A program made the translations under genes and the position numbers. Below, in pieces: positions 1 through 8,093 of a DNA stretch of 27,517 nucleotides. Source of the stretch: CAYWNA01 sp964459305 (GTDB taxonomy: Bacteria; Planctomycetota; Planctomycetia; Pirellulales; Pirellulaceae); NCBI GenBank assembly GCA_964459305.1, contig CAYWNA010000178.1, positions 1 through 27,517 on the forward strand. Direction: 5' to 3'. Numbering within the stretch: position 1 is the first letter of the stretch; each line of letters begins with the position of its first letter. The notes beneath the pieces are model-generated. The model made no database searches, had not been told where the DNA came from, and saw nothing but the letters and a program-made list of their open reading frames with translations.

Positions 1-414
1 TACCCGACCGTTCTTGCTAGATACGGAGTCAAGCAGGTGAGTGAGGGACGGCGGGTAGGAAGCTCGCTAAACAGTAACGATGTGACGTCACGCTATGCAC
101 AAAAAAAGAGGGGATTCTCGGTCGAGCGATTGTTCGATTTCGATGAATCCCGTGGCCAATGGCGAGAAGCAATGGTCGAGGATCACAACACGCCAGTGCC
201 AGACCAAGCTGCGTTTCGCATTGACTTTCCCGAATGGCTTGACCAACTACCGCCGCGAAACCGGCGAATCGCAGAGTCGTTGACCACTGGCAAGGACACA
301 TCCGAAGTTGCACACGACTTCGCAATTTCGCCGGGGCGCGTTAGCCAGCTTCGGCGTGAACTTGCAAACCACTGGGCCGAGTTCCATGGCGAGGCGATGA
401 CGACCGACAACTAG
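1..414 (+). CDS. HTH (sigma region 4-like) protein, C-terminal part, cut by left edge
   Basis: The reading frame is open from base 1 and ends at TAG 412-414, so the start lies outside the window; GTG at 37 is unlikely to be the true start because the residues before it fit the same protein. The last ~60 residues read like a sigma-factor region 4 or response-regulator-type helix-turn-helix: a Leu/Arg-rich first helix (LPPRNRRIAESL), then a DNA-reading helix containing SPGRVSQLRREL. From memory of planctomycete genomes, proteins of this kind sit beside small conserved proteins and RecB-like nucleases. Role as a DNA-binding regulator is inferred from the HTH only. The next gene starts 66 bp after the stop. 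Confidence 0.6.
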   Translation, partial: YPTVLARYGVKQVSEGRRVGSSLNSNDVTSRYAQKKRGFSVERLFDFDESRGQWREAMVEDHNTPVPDQAAFRIDFPEWLDQLPPRNRRIAESLTTGKDTSEVAHDFAISPGRVSQLRRELANHWAEFHGEAMTTDN

Positions 415-479
415 TGTCGCGGTCAATTGTTGCTTTCACTTCGTCTTCACACGACCACTTCCTTTTACGGAGCATCCTA

Positions 480-974
480 ATGCCTTTAGTTTTGAATGTT
501 GGATTTACGCGCAAGCATGGCCTCCCAGACTATGGTTCTGTGGGAGCCTCTTGCAATGTACAGTTCGAGCTTGATGCGTCATTGATCAAGAACGATCTGG
601 AGTCGTTTCATCGGCATGTTCGCAACGCCTACGTGGCATGTAACCAAGCGGTGAACGATGAGCTGTCTCGACACAAGACCGAGCCCGCGAATCGAGTCAA
701 CGGCACGGCCAGTGAGAATCGAAACGGAGTGCGCGACCATTCGGGCAACGGCTCGAACCACGCATCATCGAAGCAGATCGAATACATGCGGCAGTTGGCC
801 CGACAGGTTCGCGGAGTCGGCATCCGCGGCTTGGACAGCTTGGCTGAACACCTGCATGGCAAACCGGTCGACAAGCTATCCAGCCTCGATGCGAGTGCTC
901 TCATCGACACGCTGAAAGCTGGCAAAGAGGGTCGTATCGACTTGAGTTCGATTCTGGAAGGAGTGTCGGCATGA
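480..974 (+). CDS. conserved planctomycete hypothetical protein (164 aa)
   Basis: The ATG at 480 was chosen because a Shine-Dalgarno-like CGGAG lies 7 bases upstream and the protein then begins MPLVLNVGFTRK, an opening I associate with a planctomycete family; the in-frame start at 414 would add 22 residues of poor quality. The N-terminal ~65 residues form a beta-rich unit with a Cys and acidic residues. A low-complexity linker (Asn, Gly, Ser, His) follows, then a C-terminal helical part from about KQIEYMRQLARQ to LIDTLKAG. Such tails occur in phage-type annealing and recombination proteins, but no function can be assigned. The stop overlaps the next start (ATGA at 971-974), so the two are probably translationally coupled. 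Confidence 0.7.
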   Translation: MPLVLNVGFTRKHGLPDYGSVGASCNVQFELDASLIKNDLESFHRHVRNAYVACNQAVNDELSRHKTEPANRVNGTASENRNGVRDHSGNGSNHASSKQIEYMRQLARQVRGVGIRGLDSLAEHLHGKPVDKLSSLDASALIDTLKAGKEGRIDLSSILEGVSA

Positions 975-3724
975 TTCAGGCGTTGCCAACGATTCCCGCT
1001 TCGCGTCATAGACGAGGAGGCATCTGGGACTACGTCAGCGCAAGCCGACTGAATCTTTGGCTCCGCTGTCCTTTGGCATTCCGACTCAGGTACATCGACG
1101 GAGTGCCAACGCCCTGTTCACCAAACCTTTTTATCGGCAAGCGTGTTCATGAAGCATTGGAGGTCTATTACCGTCATCGTCAGCTCGGCGTGACTCTCGA
1201 TGAACCTGATGTCGTCAATCACATCGACGCTACCTGGGCGGCGTTCTTCGATCCACCATCTGCAACCGCCACCGTCGCCCAGTCTGAGCGTTTTCGACTT
1301 CGGGTTACGGTGACCAAAGGCGAAGCGGTCCCTGAAGCATGGGACACTGAGGCATTCGGTTTCGAAGACCACGGCGACTGCTGGATCGCGGAAACCTGCC
1401 GAGTGGAGAGCCTGCCAGAGAAGATCAAGATTGGGCTTCCGGGATTACCCGAGGACTCGGTGGCGGTTGAGAGCTTTGCGGACGACGAGTTCTACTTCCA
1501 AATCGATGCTCGAATCGCAGCCGCCGAACCGCCGGCGCCCGTCGCCCCAGAGAGGATTGCGCTCGTCTGGGATGCTTCGCTGAGCCGAGCTACGGTGGAT
1601 AAGGGACGCGATTTCGAGCTACTGAAGGCCTTGGCGAGTCGTCTCGGAGCAGTGGATATTGATCTCTTCGTACTCCGGCATGTTGTGGAGGATCCACAAC
1701 CGTTCTCCCTGGCCGCTGGCGAGTGCGAGACCCTCCTGGAGACGCTGGCGGAGTTATCCTACGACGGAGGCACTTCCCTCGACGACCTTGAACTATGTTT
1801 TGGTGACTACGATGCGTACATTGTGTTCAGCGACGGCGTCAGCACCCTCGGAGAGGATCTGCCGAACGTAGCTGGAATCCCAATCTACGTGGTAAGTTCC
1901 GATATTGCGGCGAATCGTCCGATCCTGCGTCACCTAGCGGCGAAATCGGGAGGGGCCTACTTGGACCTGACACGCGTGCCAGTGGAGCAGGCGAGTCAGG
2001 AGATTTTCAACGAAGGGCTTTCCTTTCTTGGTATGGAGTACGATGAGGGCGCGATCGCTGACGTCTACCCATCAAGCCGTGTTCGCGTCCAGGATGGTGC
2101 GATCACGGTCAGCGGCCAGCTGCTCAAAGACGAAGCAGAGATTACGCTTCGCTTCGGTCGCGTGAACGAGGAAACGGAGCGGCGATCATTTCGCCTGTCG
2201 CGCCACGCGGCGACCTCCACGGGACTGATCGGCCGGCTTTGGGCTCAACGGAAGGTGGATGAACTCTCCGTGTTCGAGCACCGTTATCGCGCCGAGCTGC
2301 TGGACCTGGGGCGCCGCTTCCACATTGTTACGCCAAACTCTTCGCTTCTCGTGCTCGAAACACTCGAGCAGCACCTGGAGCATGAGATCGCACCGGCGCC
2401 CAGTCGCAGGAAAATGCGCAGAAAGTACGACCAAGTGATTTCCAAGCGACAAGCCGAGGATAGCAAACGTCAGGACAAGAAGCTCGAACAAGTTCTCGCA
2501 TGGTGGCGGGACCGCGTGCAGTGGTGGGAGAAGGAGTTCGACCCATCGCCGCCGGAAATCCGCGAGGTGAATCCGGAGGGAGAGGCCGCACAGGACCCAG
2601 GAGATGCGACGCTTTTCATGAGGGCGGCCCCGGCTTCCGCCGCTCACCGCCGGGCAGAATCACGCTTACTCCACGCCGTGTCCGATTCGTCGATGGGCAT
2701 GGACGCGGCACTGTCGGAGACTTGCGGAGCGGTCGCCGCGCCTGCAGCGATGGCCCCAGCACCAGACGACTCTATCGCCGATCAGGAGAGCACGTCGGCG
2801 AGTATCGCGGTTAAGCCCTGGGATCCCAATACGCCCTACTTGGAGGTGTTGAAGAGCACGGGAGAGGACGACGTTTACGAGGAGTACCTGGAACAGCGTA
2901 CGACTTACGGCCGCAGTCCGGCGTTCTACCTCGACTGCGCTGACTATCTCTTCAAGGTCGGCCAGCGACATCTTGCACTGCGTATACTGACCAACGTTGC
3001 AGAGCTCGAACTGGAAAGCCCGCAGTTGCTTCGGATTCTCGCCTACAAGCTGGAGACCGAAGGGGAACTTGACCTTGCCGCCCGTGTTTTCGAACAGGTT
3101 CTGGCCATGCGTCCGGAGGAGCCGCAGTCGCACCGGGACCTCGCGCTGGTCCTTGATCGCCGCGGTGAGTACAAACGCTCCGCTGAGCTCCTTTGGGCGG
3201 TCGTCACGGGCGAGTGGGACAGCCGCTTTCCGGAAATCGAGACGATTGCGCTGATGGAGCTTAACCGAGTTCTCGAAAGAGCCCGCCGCAATGGAGAGGG
3301 CGACATCGCCCGGGACTTGGGCATCGACGAAAGGCTGGTGAAGTTGCTCGACCAGGATCTGCGCGTCGTTCTCTCGTGGGATGCTGACCTCACCGATGTC
3401 GACCTTTGGGTCATTGAGCCGAACGGAGAAAAGTGTTTCTACTCCCACAACCGGACACGGATGGGCGGACGCCTTTCCCCTGACTTCACGCAGGGCTACG
3501 GCCCCGAGGAGTACGTCCTTCGGCGAGGGATGCCCGGAGCCTACTCGATTCAGGCGAACTACTATGGATCGAGTCAACAGACGCTGACTGGCCCCGCGAC
3601 CGTCTTCGCCGCGGTGTTCACGAACTTCGGTCGACAGGACGAGGAGCGACGCATCCTCACCATCCGGCTCACGGAGGTAAAGGACGTGATCGAGGTAGGC
3701 GAAGTGAAGCTCGGTGACTCCTGA
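971..3724 (+). CDS. fusion: N-terminal piece of PD-(D/E)XK (RecB-like) nuclease + VWA/TPR/DUF2135 protein
   Basis: 917 residues in one open frame. Residues ~20-90 match the start of PDDEXK_1-type nucleases: SASRLNLWLRCPLAFRLRY, then GKRVHEALE with the conserved His. The catalytic D...ExK segment and the Cys cluster of that family are absent. From about residue 100 the protein is different: residues ~105-165 resemble the end of a VIT domain; ~195-345 is a von Willebrand A domain with an intact MIDAS (DASLS 201-205, T268, D288); ~480-525 is a Lys/Arg-rich helix; ~550-615 is a low-complexity linker; ~645-770 holds TPR-like helices; ~797-905 is a DUF2135 (YfaP-like) beta domain starting VVLSWDADLTDVDLWV. 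Neither parent looks complete. The start overlaps the upstream stop, as expected for the nuclease gene. It could be a true gene fusion, a deletion between two loci, or an assembly join. Confidence 0.8.
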   Translation: MIQALPTIPASRHRRGGIWDYVSASRLNLWLRCPLAFRLRYIDGVPTPCSPNLFIGKRVHEALEVYYRHRQLGVTLDEPDVVNHIDATWAAFFDPPSATATVAQSERFRLRVTVTKGEAVPEAWDTEAFGFEDHGDCWIAETCRVESLPEKIKIGLPGLPEDSVAVESFADDEFYFQIDARIAAAEPPAPVAPERIALVWDASLSRATVDKGRDFELLKALASRLGAVDIDLFVLRHVVEDPQPFSLAAGECETLLETLAELSYDGGTSLDDLELCFGDYDAYIVFSDGVSTLGEDLPNVAGIPIYVVSSDIAANRPILRHLAAKSGGAYLDLTRVPVEQASQEIFNEGLSFLGMEYDEGAIADVYPSSRVRVQDGAITVSGQLLKDEAEITLRFGRVNEETERRSFRLSRHAATSTGLIGRLWAQRKVDELSVFEHRYRAELLDLGRRFHIVTPNSSLLVLETLEQHLEHEIAPAPSRRKMRRKYDQVISKRQAEDSKRQDKKLEQVLAWWRDRVQWWEKEFDPSPPEIREVNPEGEAAQDPGDATLFMRAAPASAAHRRAESRLLHAVSDSSMGMDAALSETCGAVAAPAAMAPAPDDSIADQESTSASIAVKPWDPNTPYLEVLKSTGEDDVYEEYLEQRTTYGRSPAFYLDCADYLFKVGQRHLALRILTNVAELELESPQLLRILAYKLETEGELDLAARVFEQVLAMRPEEPQSHRDLALVLDRRGEYKRSAELLWAVVTGEWDSRFPEIETIALMELNRVLERARRNGEGDIARDLGIDERLVKLLDQDLRVVLSWDADLTDVDLWVIEPNGEKCFYSHNRTRMGGRLSPDFTQGYGPEEYVLRRGMPGAYSIQANYYGSSQQTLTGPATVFAAVFTNFGRQDEERRILTIRLTEVKDVIEVGEVKLGDS

Positions 3725-3960
3725 GACTGCACATGCGAACTATGTCTAGGGCGTAGAGTCTATCGCTGTTCTTCAAGCCGGAAAAGTTTTCCGGGATGCT
3801 CCAGCGCTAATCCGCCGTGACGATCAGCGGCCAGGGTACGGGGTTCACCCCGCGCGCCTCCCTCGTGTTGCCCTTGACGGGGGCCGAAAGCCGCATGGAG
3901 CATCTAACGAGGGGAAAACGAAAGCGGTATGCCACGCGTCGGGAAGGTCCCCCCGCGCCG
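3725..3960. other. intergenic region between convergent genes
   Basis: This stretch lies between the end of the fusion gene (+) and the end of the lipoprotein gene (-). Apart from the 17-bp palindrome annotated at 3778-3794, I see no gene or terminator with a T-run. Confidence 0.5.
3778..3794. repeat. palindrome CCGGAAAA-G-TTTTCCGG, copy 1
   Basis: A perfect 8-bp inverted repeat around one central base, 50 bp after the fusion gene. A near-identical sequence occurs at 9047-9063; the 25-bp context starting AAGCCGGA differs at only two positions. A third, inverted-type copy is at 8928-8946. All three lie outside genes. The short arms could form a hairpin or bind a dimeric protein; no T-run follows, so it is not a standard terminator. 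Confidence 0.7.
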
Positions 3961-4209
3961 TTACGGCAACGTCGGCCCCGTCTTGGCCAGGCTCTGTTCG
4001 ACTTCGCCGGCTCGGGAGCTGAGCGATCCGCCATAGGGATCGGCCAACTTTGCGAGTGCCTCCTTCACTTGGCGGCGATCTTGCGCCGCGCGCTCGCGAA
4101 CCTTGGTCCAGGTGGCGCAGCCGGTGGTCGATGTTGCCATGATGGCAAACAACAGCCACGCGGAGATCCGGACGACCTGGTGACGAACATGCTCCCGTGT
4201 GTGGAACAT
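3961..4209 (-). CDS. small putative lipoprotein (82 aa)
   Basis: Starting at the ATG at 4209 gives a basic N-terminus (HTREHVRHQVVR), a hydrophobic segment (AWLLFAIMATS) and a Cys in TTGC about 27 residues in, the arrangement of a type II (lipoprotein) signal; position -3 is Thr, not the usual Leu. AAGGG lies ~10 bases upstream. The mature part is short and charged and contains DPYGGSLSS and EVEQSLAK. I recall planctomycete lipoproteins with similar endings, but the function is unknown. The neighbouring fragments do not indicate a pathway. Confidence 0.55.
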   Translation of the reverse strand: MFHTREHVRHQVVRISAWLLFAIMATSTTGCATWTKVRERAAQDRRQVKEALAKLADPYGGSLSSRAGEVEQSLAKTGPTLP

Positions 4210-4364
4210 CGTCTGCGGGCCCTTGCTGGGTGACGTGAGGCACGTGAACTCGGCGACTTTTCTGCCGCTGGGGCAGCACCGTGGAGAAAAGCTGCGGGAT
4301 TTTGCCAGAACATCTCGCTCACGTCCAGGCCGATCGGGTGACCGCAATCCGCGGACGACGCTAG

Positions 4365-4589
4365 CAAGACGACCGGTCGGGATTCGTCGTTCTTTTCTAC
4401 GATCCGGATGACTTGGCCGCCGTAGCGCTAGGCGAGATGGATACGTGGGAACCTCAACCGTACGCTTCGCTCAGTGTTGACAAGTACCTGTTTGATCCGG
4501 GCTTCAACCACGAGAGACAGAAACGATACCTTTTGGGAGCGGCTGCCTTCGACCGTGCCCGCGGCATCCTGTATACACTGGCCCGCTGA
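4365..4589 (+). pseudogene. C-terminal remnant of a planctomycete hypothetical protein
   Basis: The frame after TAG 4362-4364 reads a coherent protein end: FVVLFYDPDDLAAVALGE, WEPQPYASLSVDKYLF, then LGAAAFDRARGILYTLAR and a stop at 4587-4589. The YDPDDLA...WEPQPYA...AAFDR.RG.LY pattern is one I recognise from secreted planctomycete proteins of unknown function. There is no start codon or fitting N-terminus upstream in any frame, so this is a gene fragment. The stop abuts an unrelated fragment on the opposite strand. Confidence 0.5.
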
Positions 4590-4694
4590 CAGCAGTTCCA
4601 GGCGGTCCGGCCGCACGACGACCTCGGAAACGTCGGGTACGCCCTCGACGCGACTGGGGTTCAATCTAACGAAAGGACTTGAGGTTGCGGTCAC
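4578..4694 (-). pseudogene. short N-terminal gene fragment, unknown family
   Basis: Reading leftward from the ATG at 4694, the first ~39 residues include VEGVPDVSEVVVRPDRLELL, which has the look of a real conserved segment; beyond about position 4578 the frame runs antisense into the fragment ending at 4589 and loses sense. It is probably the stub of a small planctomycete gene. Identity is from memory of the motif only, and support is weak. Confidence 0.3.
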
Positions 4695-5287
4695 GGAAAA
4701 CGCTTCCTCGTTATCCCGTCAGAGACGATGGGAGGCCGTTTGACGAGAAGAATCGCATCAGGCGCGCCGTCACAATCGCTACCCAGGAATTTGCCCGTCG
4801 CGGAATCGCTCCAATACTCGCCTCACCGCCGCAAGTTGGATGCCCACTAAGCTCGGACAGATCCGTTCGTCTGGCGAACGTACGATCCACCTCAGAGATC
4901 CGGGTGGGACGCTACGGTGTCGAACTGCCCGAGTTTGAGAGACTGCTGGCCGAGGAGTTGCGGCAACACAAAGCCGGCGCGGACCTGATCGTTATCGACG
5001 AGATCGGGAAGATGGAGTGCTACAGTTCGGTGTTCGTCCAGACGGTGCGTGAACTACTTGATGGCTCCACACCGCTGTTGGCAACCGTCGCACAACGGGG
5101 AACGGGGCTCATCCGCGAAGTCAAGGATCGCAAGAACGTAGAGGTGATGACGGTTGGAAGACGTATATATCGCAGACAACCGTCGCCTTCGGCTCGGCAA
5201 GTTTGTTTTCGTACCCGGCAAAGAGCAATGCCAACTATTTGTGTAATAACACGGATATCATTGATTTCCGCCTTCGACAGGCCCTGA
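4679..5287 (+). pseudogene. NTPase (THEP1 family) remnant lacking the P-loop
   Basis: Residues ~60-160 fit the C-terminal two thirds of THEP1-type nucleoside triphosphatases: RVGRYGVELPEFERL (75-89), the Walker B segment LIVIDEIGKME (103-113) and LLATVAQRGTGLIREVKDR. The family's N-terminal GxxGxGKT Walker A motif is missing; the first ~58 residues (NRIRRAVTIATQEFARRG) belong to something I cannot identify. The family's usual ending is also lost after about residue 160, and another frame from ~5159 reads a plausible tail to ~5240. The only start is TTG at 4679. A nucleotide-binding enzyme without Walker A should be inactive, so I treat this as a decayed gene. Confidence 0.6.
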
Positions 5288-5349
5288 TAAGCTACACTGT
5301 CACAATGTGTTGTATCTCCTGGTGCGAACTTTGAAATCAAGGTGCCTCA

Positions 5350-7095
5350 ATGATGTTCCGCAATAGCCTGGTCAAATCGAATCGTCGCCTTTCACCGGTT
5401 CTTGCTAGTCTTGCGATACTGTTCGCCCTGGGGGCCGCCAACGAGTCTCTCGGCGACACGCCACCGACGGCAAAGATTGAAATCATCGGCCTCAAAGGAG
5501 ATGGCCAGCGCAGCCGAACAAAGGCATCGGGCATCGCTCCGCTGGAAATCAAGTATAGCGCCGCAAAGAGCACCGATTCGGACGGCCGCATCAAGCTTTT
5601 CAAGTGGTCCTTCAGTGACGGCAAAACGAAAACAACAACGATGCCCGAGTGCTCGCGGACCTTTGAAAAGGCCGGGCTCTATACGGCCTCGGTGATCGTC
5701 CAGGACAACTGGGGGAACGACTCCAAGTCAAGCAGCGAGGTCAGCGTCAAGGTCGACCCGTCGACTCTCGTGCTCAAGCACCGGCACCTGCCAACGAATA
5801 AACCGGACGAGGATATCGTCGAATTCATCCTCGCAGGCCAGCCCGAGGAAGGAGCCACCTCGGCTGAGTATCTATGGTTTCTCCGCAGCGGCGGACAAAC
5901 CACGCCTTCCCCGAGACTGAAACACACCTTCAAAAAGGGAACCACGGAAACAGTACGTCTGATGGGCAAATGGAATTATCCGGATCGTGGTTCGGTAAAG
6001 ATGCGATTTACGACCACTGTCGAATTAAAGGGACCGGCCAAAGCGGCCCTCGCGGTCGGCATCGGCATCCCCGGCGCGGCCAAGGCGGCACCCAACAACA
6101 CGCTTCCCCTGAACAAACCGGTCGTCTTCAGTGGCGCCCAGAGCAGCTCGCCTTATGGCAAAATCGTCCAGTACGAATTTGATCTCGATGGCGATGAAGA
6201 ATTCGAAGTCGATGCCGGCCCAAGTCGCATTGCGCCGCATATCTACCGAACGATTGACCATCCTTATGCCCGGGTGAGGATTACCGATGAAAAGGAAAAC
6301 CAGGGAATCGCACTTATTGACTTTAGATTGCAGGGTCTGATGGCCGTCTTGCAGGCAAAGGAGAAAAAGGTCGCAATTGGCCGCACAACTCCCATTCTCC
6401 TGGATGCCAGCCAAAGCCGTGACCTGGCCACGGGCAAGCTGCCGGCCGTGCTGCAACTGAAAGCCAGTCCTCCCTCAGGTGTAAGAATCGAGACGACCCC
6501 GAATCCCGCCCACTGGTTTGTGTTATTCAGCAATCCCGGCACGTACGTCGTCGAGTTGACCGTCGGCGACGGACAGGGGAATACGGCCAAAACAACCACA
6601 ACCGTCGAAGTTGGCGGAATCACCGCGAACATTGCCGCGACACCTTCGACCGGTGTACCCACCGACGCCAATCCCATGACAGTGGCTCTCTCGGCCGCCG
6701 CCAGCAAGACAGTCAACGGTACCATTACCGAGTACGCATGGGACACCGATGGCGATGGCGTTTTCGAATCAAAGACCACGACCCCCACACCGCCAACTCC
6801 GCTGGTGATAAAAAAGCCAGGCAATTACCTCGCCCGGGTCCGCATTACTGACGAGGCGGGGGAAACGGACGTCGACACGATACTGATCGAGGCCAAATCA
6901 CCCGCCGCCGTGGTTATTGATCCAAAAGACCTTCCGAGGATCAACCAACTCCAAACGCTCATCAAGCGCGAGTACGTCCGTCGCGACTGGTGGATAAACA
7001 TCGCCAAAGACCCCAAGTACGCAAGGAACGTGGTCGATCCGGTAATCGAAAAGTACAGGAGAGAACTCCTCCAACTCGGCGGCACAGTGCCATAG
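5350..7095 (+). CDS. secreted PKD-domain repeat protein (581 aa)
   Basis: ATG at 5350 (a second follows at 5353), with AAGGTG ~8 bases upstream. A signal peptide is visible: basic residues to ~13, hydrophobic SPVLASLAILFALGAA, cleavage near residue 35. The rest is a chain of PKD/Ig-like beta domains: ~40-136 (KWSFSDG ... FEKAGLYTASVIVQDNWG), a less clear one ~140-240, ~245-330 with DLDGDEEFEVD, ~335-425 ending GTYVVELTVGDGQGN, and ~430-525 with DTDGDGVFE and GNYLARVRITDEAGE. The DxDGD loops may bind calcium. A conserved-looking C-terminal helical tail (~535-581) follows. No enzyme domain is seen. It probably mediates adhesion or forms part of an extracellular structure. It stands alone between decayed regions. 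Confidence 0.85.
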   Translation: MMFRNSLVKSNRRLSPVLASLAILFALGAANESLGDTPPTAKIEIIGLKGDGQRSRTKASGIAPLEIKYSAAKSTDSDGRIKLFKWSFSDGKTKTTTMPECSRTFEKAGLYTASVIVQDNWGNDSKSSSEVSVKVDPSTLVLKHRHLPTNKPDEDIVEFILAGQPEEGATSAEYLWFLRSGGQTTPSPRLKHTFKKGTTETVRLMGKWNYPDRGSVKMRFTTTVELKGPAKAALAVGIGIPGAAKAAPNNTLPLNKPVVFSGAQSSSPYGKIVQYEFDLDGDEEFEVDAGPSRIAPHIYRTIDHPYARVRITDEKENQGIALIDFRLQGLMAVLQAKEKKVAIGRTTPILLDASQSRDLATGKLPAVLQLKASPPSGVRIETTPNPAHWFVLFSNPGTYVVELTVGDGQGNTAKTTTTVEVGGITANIAATPSTGVPTDANPMTVALSAAASKTVNGTITEYAWDTDGDGVFESKTTTPTPPTPLVIKKPGNYLARVRITDEAGETDVDTILIEAKSPAAVVIDPKDLPRINQLQTLIKREYVRRDWWINIAKDPKYARNVVDPVIEKYRRELLQLGGTVP

Positions 7096-7591
7096 TCCAA
7101 CCTTTTCAGACTAATAGCGATTTCAATCTCCATGCAAAGGGGGGTGCGGTCAAAACACTCAGCCGACATCCAAACTCCTTGAAAACCCGGAGTTCACGCG
7201 CGCCAGCAGGATGAATCTGGGACGACGTTCGGTGTCGAGATAGGAGTAGCGGAATCGGTCCTCCAACTTCCGCCCTCCCCATCACTTCTCCTCAATCGCC
7301 GCCGTCTGGGCGCGGAATCCTGCTCATCAAGTCCGCGACCGTGAAGTCCTCGTTTGGTCCAGCTCCAGGGCTTCATAGTAAAGCCGCGCCGGCTGGAATA
7401 TTTCCCCTGTCATCGTGGTCAGCAGCCGCCGCTCTTCCATGTCAGGTCCTTTCTGAATCGATCCCGAACGCGAGCGTGCCAAACTCGAAGGCGAAGGCAG
7501 ATCCGAGGGTGTCTCCTGGCCTTCTGGCGAACGGTCGTCATTGAAGCAGGGAGTAAACGCAAACGTTTCGACATCCGGCACGTCAGACATC
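7096..7591. other. no intact gene; possible decayed minus-strand reading frame
   Basis: A minus-strand frame from ATG 7590 to 7327 begins MSDVPDVETFAF one base after the recombinase remnant's stop and later contains MTGEIFQPARLYYEALEL, which looks like real protein but breaks off. I read it as a fragment downstream of the dead recombinase, not a working gene. Nothing else in this stretch can be supported. Confidence 0.35.
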
Positions 7592-7825
7592 TCAAATCCC
7601 GTCCCACCAAACCTTCTGGATCTTCTCGGCCCTCAGCTCGTCGCCTGAGTGATCGTACAGCTCGGTGGTGCGTGCCGACTCATGATTGGCCATTCGCCGG
7701 GCCTTTTCAAGTGTTCCGCCATGCCGAAGGGAGTTCGTGACACGGGTGGCCAGAAAGGTGTGGCAGTCGATCGGCGTCAGGATCCCTCCAGGGCACCGAG
7801 GCTTTCCGACAAGCGGTGATACACT
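7592..7825 (-). pseudogene. tyrosine recombinase (integrase) C-terminal remnant
   Basis: Read on the minus strand, the frame holds CHTFLATRV, LRHGGTLEKARRMANHESARTTELYDH and the stop at 7592-7594. This matches box II of XerC/phage-type integrases: the H..R motif, the G.TLE....MA.H..... helix with its His, and the nucleophile Tyr in RTTELYD. The Arg of H-x-x-R is replaced by Leu (HTFL, a one-base change from an Arg codon). The N-terminal domain and the first catalytic Arg are missing, and a stop closes the frame at 7826-7828. It cannot be an active enzyme and marks a former mobile element. Confidence 0.75.
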
Positions 7826-8093
7826 TCAACGGCTTGGGACTCCAACCGCTGGAATCCTACAGGAACTGGTCAGCACAAACTGCGGCGGTTCCATGGCTGC
7901 GGTCTGATGCGTCACATCAGCATGGGTGATCCGACCGCGGTTTGACAAAGCCAACAGCCCTGGAGACGCATTCCAGCCAAGTTGACCCGCTCGCTAAGCA
8001 AAATGATAATGCGATTGTGTCGGGATTGTAGTCCAGGGACTCTGCCTGATACGAACGTGGGCGGCGGATACGACTGAATTGGAGGTGGCTGCG
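7826..8093. other. intergenic region upstream of ThuA-like gene
   Basis: Upstream of the integrase stub, no frame continues the integrase convincingly. The stretch should hold the promoter of the gene at 8094, but I cannot point to -35/-10 boxes with confidence. Confidence 0.4.

Noticed and set aside
2666..3577. 303-residue minus-strand open frame
   Set aside because: It is antisense to the VWA/DUF2135 protein and has no recognised domain.
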